Shown: piece after piece, positions 35,275 to 44,067 of the stretch
Numbering within the stretch: position 1 is the first letter of the stretch
Layout of the letters: every line of letters starts with the position of its first letter
Assembly: GCA_045611845.1 (NCBI GenBank)
Contig: JAZKXZ010000025.1
Location: forward strand, 248,001 to 312,000
DNA length: 64,000 nucleotides
Direction of reading: 5' to 3'
Origin: Enterocola sp045611845
Lineage (GTDB): Bacteria > Bacteroidota > Bacteroidia > Bacteroidales > Paludibacteraceae
Notes under the pieces: generated by a model
The model's input: only the letters and a program-made list of their open reading frames with translations
The model's database searches: none
Told to the model about the DNA's origin: nothing
Position numbers and translations under genes: made by a program

Positions 35275-35282
35275 TATTTTTG
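35275..35282 (+). promoter_or_regulatory. -7 promoter box for the secreted beta-helix gene
   Basis: TATTTTTG on the plus strand, 38 bases before the chosen start at 35321. Confidence 0.45.
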
Positions 35283-35320
35283 TACAAAATAGTATGTTCA
35301 CTTTTATAAGTGCCAAAATA

Positions 35321-36736
35321 ATGATAAAAAATATTTTCTCGATACTAATTTCTACATTTATTTTGCTCACAGCATTAGTGTCTTGTGAGGCAGATAAGAT
35401 AAGCACAGATACCACTCTGATGTTAAACTTTTCGTCTGATACAGTACGTTTCGATACTATATTTACCAGCCAAGGCTCTGCAACATACAAACTTAAAGTG
35501 TATAATCCTTCAAAAAATAGAGTCTTACTAGAAAGTATAACACTAAACGAGGCAGAAAACTATAAAATGAGTGTCTCTGGTATTTCTGCAGATGTAGTGA
35601 GCAATACATATCTAAATGCAGGAGATAGCTTGATGATTTTTATTCAAGTTTTCATCGATCCAAACAACGATAAAACTCCTTTTATAGTGCGAGATAGTAT
35701 AGATTTCTTCTTTAATAATCACACACAAGTACTTCAACTTGAGGCGTATGGCAGAAATGTTAAGCGCTTCAAGAATAAAACCATATATGCAGATACCACT
35801 ATCACAGCCTACATGCCAATTCTTATTTCAGACACCTTAAAAGTAGTAGAAGGCGCCACACTTACCTTAAAAGAAGGCACTAAACTCTATTGCCAAAAGG
35901 CATCTGTTATTTTGGTAGAAGGCACTTTAATATCAGAGGGTGATATTAATAATATGGTAGAAATACGTGGTGATAGAGACGACTTTATGAATACCGTTCC
36001 GCCACTAAGTTACGACCAAGCATCTGGTCAGTGGGGAGGTATTAAAATTGCATCTTCAAGTTTTGGTAATACATTAGAATATACAGATGTGCGCAATGCC
36101 GATTTTGGTATAGTAATAGACTCTACTTCTACAGAAAATACAACCCTTACGGTGACGAGTTCTGTTATTAGAAATATGTTGTACAATGTTATTTGTGCCA
36201 ATAATGCCAAGGTAGAAATATATAACTCGCTGTTATACAACGCAGGAGAGAATATCTTACATTTAAACGGTGGTGAATATAAAATAATACATTGCACACT
36301 TACCAATAATTATTCATTCTCTTGGGGAGGTAGAACACAACCAATTTTATATTATTCAAACAAAACCAATGCTTTGAAGGCAGAAATGTACAACTCTATA
36401 GTTTATGGTAATTATTCTTCAGAGATAGATTATAAATTAGACGAAGAAGGTTTGCCTGCTGAGTATGTATTTAAAAATTGTTTGGTAAAACAACACATGA
36501 AAACAGTGGATACCAATATCTATGTAGACTGTATTATAAACTCTTCTCCTAAATTTGTTTATGAAGAAATAAAAGATGATACATATCGTGTTTATGATTA
36601 TCATCTAACATCTGCCTCACCTGCAATTGGCTATGCTTCGAGTGAGTATTCTTCTTTATTCCCAAATGATTTAGAAGGAAATGAACGCTTGTTAGATGGT
36701 TCTTCAGATGTAGGTTGCTACGAATATATTCAATAA
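35321..36736 (+). CDS. Secreted lipoprotein with parallel beta-helix
   Basis: A 471-residue lipoprotein. I use the ATG at 35321 because it directly precedes the signal peptide (ILISTFILLTALVSC, lipobox Cys); an upstream ATG at 35294 adds nine residues. Residues about 20-150 are beta-rich. From about 165 to 440 the sequence has right-handed beta-helix character (TLKEGTKLYCQKASVILVEG, NTLEYTDVRNADFGIVI, VEIYNSLLYN, by position), ending in SSDVGCYE as in many Bacteroidota right-handed parallel beta-helix proteins. Probably surface-exposed; ligand unknown. A nuclease-like gene starts 4 bases later. Confidence 0.8.
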   Translation: MIKNIFSILISTFILLTALVSCEADKISTDTTLMLNFSSDTVRFDTIFTSQGSATYKLKVYNPSKNRVLLESITLNEAENYKMSVSGISADVVSNTYLNAGDSLMIFIQVFIDPNNDKTPFIVRDSIDFFFNNHTQVLQLEAYGRNVKRFKNKTIYADTTITAYMPILISDTLKVVEGATLTLKEGTKLYCQKASVILVEGTLISEGDINNMVEIRGDRDDFMNTVPPLSYDQASGQWGGIKIASSSFGNTLEYTDVRNADFGIVIDSTSTENTTLTVTSSVIRNMLYNVICANNAKVEIYNSLLYNAGENILHLNGGEYKIIHCTLTNNYSFSWGGRTQPILYYSNKTNALKAEMYNSIVYGNYSSEIDYKLDEEGLPAEYVFKNCLVKQHMKTVDTNIYVDCIINSSPKFVYEEIKDDTYRVYDYHLTSASPAIGYASSEYSSLFPNDLEGNERLLDGSSDVGCYEYIQ

Positions 36737-36740
36737 AAAT

Positions 36741-37742
36741 ATGAGAAAACTAATTTTACTACCATTCTTAATCTTTTTGCTCTCCACTTTGCAAGCATAT
36801 TCACATTATAAAGTAATGTTTTATAATGTGGAAAACTACTTTGATACAAAAGACAATCCAGAGACCAATGATGATGATTTTCTTCCTAGCGGTAAAAGGC
36901 ATTGGACCAACAAAAAGTATGAAGAAAAACGAAATTCTATTGCAAAAGTAATCACTGCAGTAGGAGAGGGTACTCCTGTGGCTATAGTGGGTATGTGTGA
37001 GGTAGAAAACGATTATGTTCTTACTTCTTTGGTGAAATATTCACCGCTAAAAAACTATGGTTATAAGTTTATACACTACGACTCAGCCGACAAACGTGGC
37101 ATAGATACTGCCCTTTTATACGATCCTAAGCAGTTTACTCCTCTGTCAAGCAAACCCCTTAGAAAAGAATTTTCAGATGGCAAACTCACTCGCGATGTGC
37201 TCTATGTAAGTGGAAAAACTTCTTTTGGAGATACTTTGCACGTGTTTGTTTGTCATACCCCATCGCGTTTGGGTGGTAAAAACCAAACAGAGCATTATAG
37301 GGTGGAGGTGATGTCGATGGTGCGCTCGCATTGCGATAGCATATTTTCTATCTCCCCTAAAGCAAACATTATAATAATGGGAGATTTCAACGACTCACCA
37401 GAAGATAAAAGTATATGTGAGACCCTTGGCGCAAAGCCTCTTTCTCAGCCATACGAAACCACTTCTTTGTATAATATGTTTTATCAATTTGTAGATAACC
37501 CTTTTATTGGTACTCATAAATACCAATCTCAGTGGAGTGTGTTAGACCAAATAATCGTGTCTGGAAATCTGCTAGCCTCAGGTGTAGTAAAGCCAACCAG
37601 TGCTTATATTTTTAAAGCACCATTCCTTTTAGAAGAAGACAAGAAAAATATGAATTTTCGTCCAAAGAGAACATACAATGGACTTAAATATAACGCAGGT
37701 TACTCAGACCACCTACCAGTAGTCCTAAAATTCTGCGAGTAA
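36741..37742 (+). CDS. Secreted endonuclease/exonuclease/phosphatase family protein
   Basis: A 333-residue secreted EEP-fold hydrolase. A signal peptide (LPFLIFLLSTLQAYS) is followed by FYNVENYFDTKDNPETNDDDF (positions 26-46), VGMCEVEN with the metal-binding Glu, a central histidine region, IIMGDFNDSPED and the closing SDHLPVVL. These are the metal and catalytic residues of DNase I-like proteins. Targets in the periplasm or outside could be nucleic acid or phosphate esters. Confidence 0.88.
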   Translation: MRKLILLPFLIFLLSTLQAYSHYKVMFYNVENYFDTKDNPETNDDDFLPSGKRHWTNKKYEEKRNSIAKVITAVGEGTPVAIVGMCEVENDYVLTSLVKYSPLKNYGYKFIHYDSADKRGIDTALLYDPKQFTPLSSKPLRKEFSDGKLTRDVLYVSGKTSFGDTLHVFVCHTPSRLGGKNQTEHYRVEVMSMVRSHCDSIFSISPKANIIIMGDFNDSPEDKSICETLGAKPLSQPYETTSLYNMFYQFVDNPFIGTHKYQSQWSVLDQIIVSGNLLASGVVKPTSAYIFKAPFLLEEDKKNMNFRPKRTYNGLKYNAGYSDHLPVVLKFCE

Positions 37743-37932
37743 GCGAGAGCAGAAGCAAAGTCTACTTTGATTATGCCGAGCGTGAGCAGAATCACGGACG
37801 TAGTCCGTAATTATTTTAAAGGGTGATTTTGTCGCCTTGTTTGTCCTCACAATCCTCATTTACTACCAGTAAACTCCGGTTGCTCGGACTGCACAAGTCT
37901 AAAACTCGCCTCTTTAAAACCAATTCTATGGT
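37743..37932. other. Intergenic stretch with repeat-like text
   Basis: No gene is seen. It holds a small palindrome (acggac-gta-gtccgt, about 37792-37806), and wording such as accagtaaactccggttgct that looks like a dispersed Bacteroidota intergenic repeat. Convergent gene ends flank it. Confidence 0.4.
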
Positions 37933-37988
37933 TTAACTCCTAATTCCTCACTCCTCACTCCTAACTGTTTTTTGCATTCGCAAAAAAC
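37933..37988. repeat. 'actcctaact' repeat followed by a palindrome at the rsmD 3' end
   Basis: Three near copies of the unit at 37933-37966, then a perfect hairpin gttttttgc/gcaaaaaac with a 4-base loop. The rsmD stop codon TAG (37961-37963) lies inside the repeat, and the palindrome encodes the last residues of RsmD. Confidence 0.8.
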
Positions 37989-38506
37989 GAGAAATGTACA
38001 TTGCCATATTTTCGCATTTCAACGAAACGTGGGTGTGCTGAGAAGTCGTAGTCTCTGCCGTGTTCTAAAATGAAGATGCCTTCCTCTGCAAGTAGATTGT
38101 TGTTTAAGACTAAGTCTGGAAGTTTATCTAAGTCTTTAATTGCATATGGAGGGTCTGCAAAAATCACATCGTAGCTACCTTTGGCAGACTCTAAATACTT
38201 AAACACATCAGCCTTTTGTAGGTAGTAATTTTTTACATCTAGTTCTGCGCAAACCTTTTTTATATAGCCTATATGAGTATGGCTTAGTTCTATACCAACC
38301 ACAGACTCTGCGCCTCTAGATACAAACTCTAGTCCGATGCTACCACTGCCAGAGAAAAGTTCTAGCACCTTAATGTCCTCTAAGTCTATTTTGCCTGCCA
38401 AAACATTAAATAAACCTTCTTTGGCAAAGTCGGTTGTTGGGCGTGCTTTAAGTTTTGTTGGAGGTGTAAAACGTCTTCCTTTAAGTGTTCCGCTTATAAT
38501 ACGCAT
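37961..38506 (-). CDS. rsmD: 16S rRNA m2G966 methyltransferase RsmD
   Basis: A 181-residue SAM-dependent methyltransferase. Family marks are MRIISGTLKGRRFTPP at the start (residues 1-16), RPTTDFAKEGLFNVL, the SAM loop LELFSGSGSIGLE and the catalytic ADPPYA. It modifies G966 during small-subunit assembly. The last residues (ANAKNS) are encoded by a palindrome and repeat, so the C-terminus may have been replaced by repeat insertion. It overlaps the next gene upstream by 13 bases. Confidence 0.95.
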   Translation of the reverse strand: MRIISGTLKGRRFTPPTKLKARPTTDFAKEGLFNVLAGKIDLEDIKVLELFSGSGSIGLEFVSRGAESVVGIELSHTHIGYIKKVCAELDVKNYYLQKADVFKYLESAKGSYDVIFADPPYAIKDLDKLPDLVLNNNLLAEEGIFILEHGRDYDFSAHPRFVEMRKYGNVHFSFFANAKNS

Positions 38507-39207
38507 ATGTCTGAAATATTATTAGTAAGGGAAATATGTTTCTTTAAAAGGTTATAGTGGTCTTTATCGCCAGAAAGGTATAGTTCTGTAGTTTTAGTAG
38601 GCAGGTCAAACTGTTCATAAATACTTCCCACAAAATACAGAGTATCTGTAGGTTTCTTTATGCTAAAACTATTGCTCAGTAGTAGTTTACCATTTTCTAC
38701 TAAATGTATAAAAAGAGTATTGTTTGATTGTGTTGCCCACACTTCTTTTGTGCCACTACTTTTACTATGCTCTATAGATTTTATTATGTTTGCAGAGCTA
38801 TAGTGATGTATTTTGTTTAAAGGTAGGTGAGTGGTGATAAAGTTGTATAGACCTTTGTGAATGCCAAAAATGCTTATCATATCGTGTCTGTCTAGCTCTT
38901 CCGACATTATAATATGATTTGCATTTACTTCTGGAAAGTTTAGTTTAAATGCAGAAATGCAGATGTCTTTGCCTGCAATTTCTCGTGGAATAATGGTGTA
39001 GAATGGACTATCTATGTAAATATCCCAAATGTTTGGTTCCTTCATTAGGTCTTCACATAGGCATATAGCCATAGATTTGTGGTAGTTTTCATCCGTTTTG
39101 TCGAATGAAAAGCTCTTACACTCTCCATTTACGCAAAAAGAAAGCCCACCCGTAGAAAAACGGATGGACTTACTATTATTTTGGATATTATTCCCAGTTA
39201 CCTGCAT
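38494..39207 (-). CDS. DUF3822 family protein
   Basis: About 237 residues from the Met codon at 39207 (an earlier Met at 39231 would extend deeper into the upstream gene). The protein matches the DUF3822 family of Bacteroidota: SIRFSTGGLSFCV near the start, YTIIPREI, LHxx-type turns and a two-lobed actin-like/ASKHA-type layout inferred from family knowledge. Function unknown. It is conserved beside rsmD and overlaps it, so the two may share a transcript. Confidence 0.78.
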   Translation of the reverse strand: MQVTGNNIQNNSKSIRFSTGGLSFCVNGECKSFSFDKTDENYHKSMAICLCEDLMKEPNIWDIYIDSPFYTIIPREIAGKDICISAFKLNFPEVNANHIIMSEELDRHDMISIFGIHKGLYNFITTHLPLNKIHHYSSANIIKSIEHSKSSGTKEVWATQSNNTLFIHLVENGKLLLSNSFSIKKPTDTLYFVGSIYEQFDLPTKTTELYLSGDKDHYNLLKKHISLTNNISDICVL

Positions 39208-39823
39208 TATTGTTAGCCTGTTCGATGTCACCGAATTTAAGACCAGGGAATTTTTCTAGTTTTTCAGTTGTTTCAATTAGGTTGATAAGCTCTTGTTTAT
39301 CTAAGTCGTTTAGATAAGATTCATATGGAGCTTTAGCAGCCATAACTTTTACTTTAATACCAGCAGAACCAGTAGTAATTTCGTCTTTTTCTAGAGTAAA
39401 TTCTTGTCTTGGAGAAGAGAAAGGAATATAACGTAGAGAATCTACTGGATAGCCTTCGCCAAATAGATTTTCTAGCATACTAACGTATGTGGTATCACGT
39501 TTGATAAGACCTAGTTTAACAGCTTTCTTTTCGGTCATACCTTCTTCTAGTTGTTTGTCGGTAAGTTCACCTTCTTTTAAGACGATTTTAGCTTTGTCGT
39601 TTTTGATGAAGTTGATTAGAGTATCGAAACTAGCGGTGTAGTCACCTTTGATGTTACGATATTCTGTTTCTGCACGACGGATGTCGATTAAACGTTCTAC
39701 GATGACTTTTTCACGAGCATCTCTTACTTCGTTGAACTCAATTGGAGTCATGATACTGTCGTAGCAAAGGAATGCTAATGTGCAAGCCGCTACAATAAGT
39801 AATAGTTTGAATACGTTATTCAT
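39188..39823 (-). CDS. Conserved membrane-anchored hypothetical protein
   Basis: A 211-residue protein with one N-terminal membrane segment (FKLLLIVAACTLAFLCY) and a periplasmic or cytoplasmic helical region (EVRDAREKVIVERLIDIRRAETEYRNIKG, positions 32-60). The remainder is mixed, with GEGYPVDSLRYIPFS, and ends NNNAGNWE. Similar proteins occur widely in Bacteroidales beside DUF3822, without a known role. First gene of the rsmD group. Confidence 0.75.
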   Translation of the reverse strand: MNNVFKLLLIVAACTLAFLCYDSIMTPIEFNEVRDAREKVIVERLIDIRRAETEYRNIKGDYTASFDTLINFIKNDKAKIVLKEGELTDKQLEEGMTEKKAVKLGLIKRDTTYVSMLENLFGEGYPVDSLRYIPFSSPRQEFTLEKDEITTGSAGIKVKVMAAKAPYESYLNDLDKQELINLIETTEKLEKFPGLKFGDIEQANNNAGNWE

Positions 39824-39858
39824 ATTGTTAATTTTTTGTGATTTTCATAATACAAATG

Positions 39859-39866
39859 CAAAAATA
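39859..39866 (-). promoter_or_regulatory. -7 promoter box for the rsmD group
   Basis: Minus-strand TATTTTTG, 36 bases before the start at 39823. Confidence 0.45.
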
Positions 39867-39927
39867 AAGAATTTTATTTATTTCTACAACTTAAAAATGA
39901 AAACTTTTAACCTACTTATTTAATTTT

Positions 39928-41979
39928 TTACCACTTTGGGGTGATGCCTAGGAATAGTTGGAAGTTGATGCCCGGCATTGGGCGAGAAAGTACAGACAAA
40001 TATTCCTCGTTGAAAAGGTTGTTTATATTGAATTTTATAGAAATATCAGACCACGAAAATTTAAGAAGTTTTTCAATGGTGATATTGCTCATAAAGTATG
40101 TTGGCAGTTTGCCAGAAAGAGTTAAGTCGTTGCTAGACATGGTGTAACGTTCGCTATAATAACACCATTTGTATGTAAAAGAAAATGTTTTCCAACTAAT
40201 TTTTCCGTTTACGCTTGCAGAATAAAGTGGCACGTATGGTAGTTGTTTGCCTATAGATTGGTCGGCAGGCGACATAGGCTCGCCATTGTTTATAGACGGA
40301 GTCCACGAAAAAGTGCCGTTTAGCGACAAACTCCAGTTTTTTGCCCAATAAAATGTGGTATTTGCATTGAGTTCCACACCGTAGGCGTGCACGTCTTTTA
40401 TATTTTTTGGAGAAAAGAAACCTTTGGTGGTAGGAAGCCAGATAATCCAGTCCTTCACATACGAATCAAACCAAGTAATGCCACCAGAGAGTTCGTAAAG
40501 TTCCTCTCTACCCATTTTAAATGTAAGTCCAGCGTCATATGTCCAACCACTTTCTTTTTTTAGGTCTGGGTTGCCACCTGGCTGAAAATATAGGTCGTTG
40601 AGCGATGGGAAACGGAAGTTTCTAGACACAGAGGCCTTGGCAGTAAGGTTGATACGAGGCCAAAGTATACCATCGATAAAAAACGCAGGAATAATTGGCG
40701 ACCAATCGGTACCAAACATTTCTTCTCTCAGTGTTAACGACATACCAAGTCGGTCTATTGGTTGCCATTTCACAGAAATTGCTCCAGAAAGTTCTGCTCT
40801 GGCTTTTTTATAACCCACTATGGCTTGGCTTCCATCTACTTTTATAATGTTTTTGTCTCTGCTTTCCACAAAGTGCTGATAGAAAGCTATATTGGCGGAA
40901 AACAACCATTTCTCACCAAGAAAATATTCGCCGTCGGCTTGCACGTATGCGGTGTTGATTTTGCTTCTAGACTCGGTCATAGATGCCATAGTGCCATTGC
41001 CTACATCGCGTTTGTAGTCGTATGCCATGTAGGTATATACGTAACCTGCTTTTGCAGATGCTTTCCAAGCGTTTTTCAAAAAATCGTACGATAGCACACC
41101 TCTAAATGTTTGCTCACGTTGCACGTTTTCAAAACTTGTGTCGTCGGCATAGTCTGTGGTGAGCATTGGAAGTTCACGTTTCGACTGCAAATACCAAGCA
41201 TTTAAACCAAATTTGTGTCCTGTACCAGTGTTGTAGTAAGCCTCTTGCAGGAAATGGAAGTCTTTGTATGCTCCACTTTTATTTTCCTCTATTGGGTAGT
41301 ATTGACCTATGATGTTCATGTCTTCATCATAGATGTTCTCTTTTTTGTCGTGGTTGCGATACTCGAAATTGTTCGGCGAGGTGGACAACACGGCACGTGT
41401 TGAAACCTGCCAATGCTTATCTCCGTATGTTAGGCGCAGAAACTCGTCGAAACTGTTGAAAGACCCAATACCTTGTATATACTGCAAACCAAAGCCATGA
41501 GCATTGGCAGGTTTCGTGGTCATACTGACCAGTCCACCTAAGCCGCCACCAGTTTGGTTCACCGATGAAGTGCCATGGAGTAGCGATGCGTCATCTATAA
41601 AATATGACGGAATCATAGAAAAGTCTGTGCTACCTAGCATTGGGTTGTTGAGTTTCATTCCGTTCCATGTAACCTGAGTATGCGAAGGAGAAGTGCCTCT
41701 AAAAGAGACTGTTGAGAGCGTAGCTCTACCGTAGTTTTTTACGTAAAGCGAAGAGTTGTAGGTAAGCACATCGCCCATTGAGAGCGATATGTTTTCTTTA
41801 AGCTGAGTAGAGTCAAAAGCAGTTTTCTGCACCCCAATTTCTTTTAGTGGACGTTTGCCATAAATGGTAACATCGTTTAAAGAAATGCCCTTGCTGAGCA
41901 TGTCAGAAGAGTACAGATTAAGCGACAAAAATGTCCAGAATAATCCTAGTAAACAGCTTTTTATGATTTTATTTTTCAT
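39928..41979 (-). CDS. btuB: BtuB-like TonB-dependent vitamin B12 receptor
   Basis: A 683-residue outer-membrane receptor from the Met at 41979, which sits next to the signal peptide (SCLLGLFWTFLSLNLYS). The plug domain has NDVTIYGKRPLKEIGVQ (a TonB-box region), YVKNYGRATLSTVSFRGTSPSHTQVTWNG and GGGLGGLVSM, given by position about 25-150. The rest is a 22-strand barrel ending with NEEYLSVLSRPMPGINFQLFLG and a terminal aromatic residue. Context (cobalamin riboswitch, BtuG-like partner, DUF4465) supports corrinoids as substrate. Last gene of the operon; its start overlaps the BtuG-like stop by 11 bases. Confidence 0.88.
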   Translation of the reverse strand: MKNKIIKSCLLGLFWTFLSLNLYSSDMLSKGISLNDVTIYGKRPLKEIGVQKTAFDSTQLKENISLSMGDVLTYNSSLYVKNYGRATLSTVSFRGTSPSHTQVTWNGMKLNNPMLGSTDFSMIPSYFIDDASLLHGTSSVNQTGGGLGGLVSMTTKPANAHGFGLQYIQGIGSFNSFDEFLRLTYGDKHWQVSTRAVLSTSPNNFEYRNHDKKENIYDEDMNIIGQYYPIEENKSGAYKDFHFLQEAYYNTGTGHKFGLNAWYLQSKRELPMLTTDYADDTSFENVQREQTFRGVLSYDFLKNAWKASAKAGYVYTYMAYDYKRDVGNGTMASMTESRSKINTAYVQADGEYFLGEKWLFSANIAFYQHFVESRDKNIIKVDGSQAIVGYKKARAELSGAISVKWQPIDRLGMSLTLREEMFGTDWSPIIPAFFIDGILWPRINLTAKASVSRNFRFPSLNDLYFQPGGNPDLKKESGWTYDAGLTFKMGREELYELSGGITWFDSYVKDWIIWLPTTKGFFSPKNIKDVHAYGVELNANTTFYWAKNWSLSLNGTFSWTPSINNGEPMSPADQSIGKQLPYVPLYSASVNGKISWKTFSFTYKWCYYSERYTMSSNDLTLSGKLPTYFMSNITIEKLLKFSWSDISIKFNINNLFNEEYLSVLSRPMPGINFQLFLGITPKW

Positions 41980-43030
41980 TTTTCCAACTAAAAGCACCAG
42001 GGATTATACCTGCATAAAATTCTGAGATCAAATGTCCAGAGGCATCGTATCTATAGATTTTGCCTTGCTGAACATAGTCTATAGCATCTGCCACATACAC
42101 GTCGGAAGTGTTTGGGCACACAGTTAAACCATAATAAATAGTTCCTTTGTCTTCCAAAAAAGGTTTTTCTGGCAAGAAATCTGACTCAATTGGCATTTGC
42201 CAAATAGATTTGTTTATCCAATAAAGTGTTCTTCCGTCGCCACTAAGTTGCAGTTCAGAAGGGCTATCGCCATATTCAAACGGATATTCTCTCTCCACTG
42301 TCATGTTTTCTGGGTTAATACAATATAGATAGGGCGCCTCACTTCCGTATGGAGAACCTTCGTAGCCACCATCGGTAATAGTCCATAGTTTTCCTTCTGC
42401 ATCTAGCACCACAGAAGTAGGTTGAATGCCCACTTCTAACTCTGCTACCACTTCGTCTGTCTCAGTGTCTATCTTTATAATACGGTTTTGATAAGACCAA
42501 CAGTTTACATACACATACTTTCCTTTTTGCACTATCTGTTCGGTACTGCCACTTTCCATGGTCATATTAGGGATTTGTATATAACCAGTAATCTCATACT
42601 TTTTAGGGTTGACAATAAAAATTCTGTTGTCCCAAAGTTGAGTGATATAGGCTTTAGTATCAGAGACAAAATGCATATAACGTGGTGAAGTAAGGTTGGT
42701 TATGCGTCCTACTTCTTTAAAGGTAGATGTGTTTATTGCAAACACCACATGAGAATTGTTTACCACAGTCCAACCTATGCCGCCGCGAATAGTCATAGAC
42801 TGTGCCACGTCGCCAAGTTTCATTGCATTTGCCCTAAAAAACACCTCATTATATATAGAGTCTTGCTCAGGGTCGTAAAACGAAAGCGTTGCATTCCCGT
42901 ACTGAAAGTTGCCCTCATTTATCACAAAAAGCCCCTCGTCAGACACCTTAAACGGTTCCTCATAACCATAGTCCCACTCCATACACGAAGTAAGCACCAC
43001 CGACAATATCAACGCAATCTTTAATCTCAC
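41969..43030 (-). CDS. btuG: BtuG-like surface lipoprotein (YncE-type beta-propeller)
   Basis: A 353-residue lipoprotein (signal ending VVLTSC, Cys about 16). The body is a seven-bladed propeller of the YncE/DUF5074 type: LFVINEGNFQYGNATLSFYD, HVVFAINTSTFKEVGRI, RIIKIDTETDEVVAELEVG, GKIYRYDASGHLISEF, by position. In Bacteroides, BtuG captures B12 at very high affinity on the cell surface and passes it to BtuB. The position directly upstream of the receptor under a cobalamin riboswitch makes that role likely here. Overlaps the upstream gene by 4 bases. Confidence 0.85.
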   Translation of the reverse strand: MRLKIALILSVVLTSCMEWDYGYEEPFKVSDEGLFVINEGNFQYGNATLSFYDPEQDSIYNEVFFRANAMKLGDVAQSMTIRGGIGWTVVNNSHVVFAINTSTFKEVGRITNLTSPRYMHFVSDTKAYITQLWDNRIFIVNPKKYEITGYIQIPNMTMESGSTEQIVQKGKYVYVNCWSYQNRIIKIDTETDEVVAELEVGIQPTSVVLDAEGKLWTITDGGYEGSPYGSEAPYLYCINPENMTVEREYPFEYGDSPSELQLSGDGRTLYWINKSIWQMPIESDFLPEKPFLEDKGTIYYGLTVCPNTSDVYVADAIDYVQQGKIYRYDASGHLISEFYAGIIPGAFSWKNEK

Positions 43031-44067
43031 AACTCAACTACACTTGTTACTTCACATGAAACTTCTCCCAGCCAGTCACTCTTACTTTGCACCGCAGACT
43101 GTACCTTCACAAAATCTATAAAATACAAATCCACAGGCTTGCCTTCCTTATCAATGGCATTAGAAATCTTAAATTTATTCATTCGAGGAGCATCGGCAGG
43201 TCTATCCACTGCACTAAAGTTGTCTGCATAGCCCCATTCATACTCAGGCAGTACCCAATAAGAACCTTTGCCAGATTGGTCATAGTTTCTTGCCTCCAAT
43301 TTTGTACCACTTAGAGTATAAGCATCTTCCTCTATCCACAATGGATAATAATACTCTTGGTCGTGAAAGTTTTTTAAGTAATCAATTTCGCCTTCGCCGC
43401 CTTTATTGTCGGTCCATTTTACAGGTTGTCCTGGCTCAGTAGGGCGATAGTAAGTCACCTCATAATCTTGAATTGTAGTTGCCTTTCCTGTTTCAGAACC
43501 CTGTAGTTCATACCATGTGTCGTTTGGCAAACCATCACCATTGGTGTCTTGCATTACCCATACTACACCAGGTTCAGAAGAATTTTTAAACATATTTCCC
43601 AATATTCCGAAATCATAACCTCCAGTATTATCAATACTATGGTCGAAACCAACCACAATATATCCTCCAAATGCACCAAGAGAAACAAATAGGTTCTTCT
43701 TTAGGCGTTTCATTGCATAGTCATTTGCCGCAAATATGGTAGTTTGACTTCCATCGAAACCACCTGTTTTCAGTTCATTAATAAACTGTCCTGGAGCAGG
43801 CATATATTCATAAACTACATTGCAAGTATCATTAGAAGCACTTGTTTTAGGTCTATAAACTTCAAATCCATCAGGATTAGAAGGCTTCACAGGTTCAGCA
43901 TCTCCAGTACTTCCAGTACCTCCAGTACCTTCGGTTTCTCCAGAAGTAGGAGGAGTAATTATTTCACTAAAATCCTCGTCGGAATTGCAAGAAACCAAGG
44001 CAAGCATTAGAGCGCCTGCCAAGGTAAATAGAATATTTTTATTGAACTTCAACATTATCAAATGCAA
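43027..44067 (-). CDS. Surface lipoprotein of the B12 locus
   Basis: A 346-residue lipoprotein with a signal peptide ending LALVSC and a Thr/Gly-rich linker (GETEGTGGTGSTGD, about residues 42-55), then a domain with VVGFDHSIDNTGGYDFGILGNMF and WVMQDTNGDGLPNDTWYELQGSE (positions about 135-190), the latter resembling a calcium-binding DxNxDGxxND loop. Proteins like this accompany btuB/btuG loci in Bacteroidales. Surface corrinoid handling is inferred from context. Starts inside the DUF4465 gene end (29-base overlap); a start at the Met five codons on is also possible. Confidence 0.78.
   Translation of the reverse strand: MHLIMLKFNKNILFTLAGALMLALVSCNSDEDFSEIITPPTSGETEGTGGTGSTGDAEPVKPSNPDGFEVYRPKTSASNDTCNVVYEYMPAPGQFINELKTGGFDGSQTTIFAANDYAMKRLKKNLFVSLGAFGGYIVVGFDHSIDNTGGYDFGILGNMFKNSSEPGVVWVMQDTNGDGLPNDTWYELQGSETGKATTIQDYEVTYYRPTEPGQPVKWTDNKGGEGEIDYLKNFHDQEYYYPLWIEEDAYTLSGTKLEARNYDQSGKGSYWVLPEYEWGYADNFSAVDRPADAPRMNKFKISNAIDKEGKPVDLYFIDFVKVQSAVQSKSDWLGEVSCEVTSVVEL

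Noticed and set aside
37743..37988. CRISPR array
   Set aside because: Repeat units are 10-17 bases in direct tandem without spacers of regular length; no cas genes nearby.
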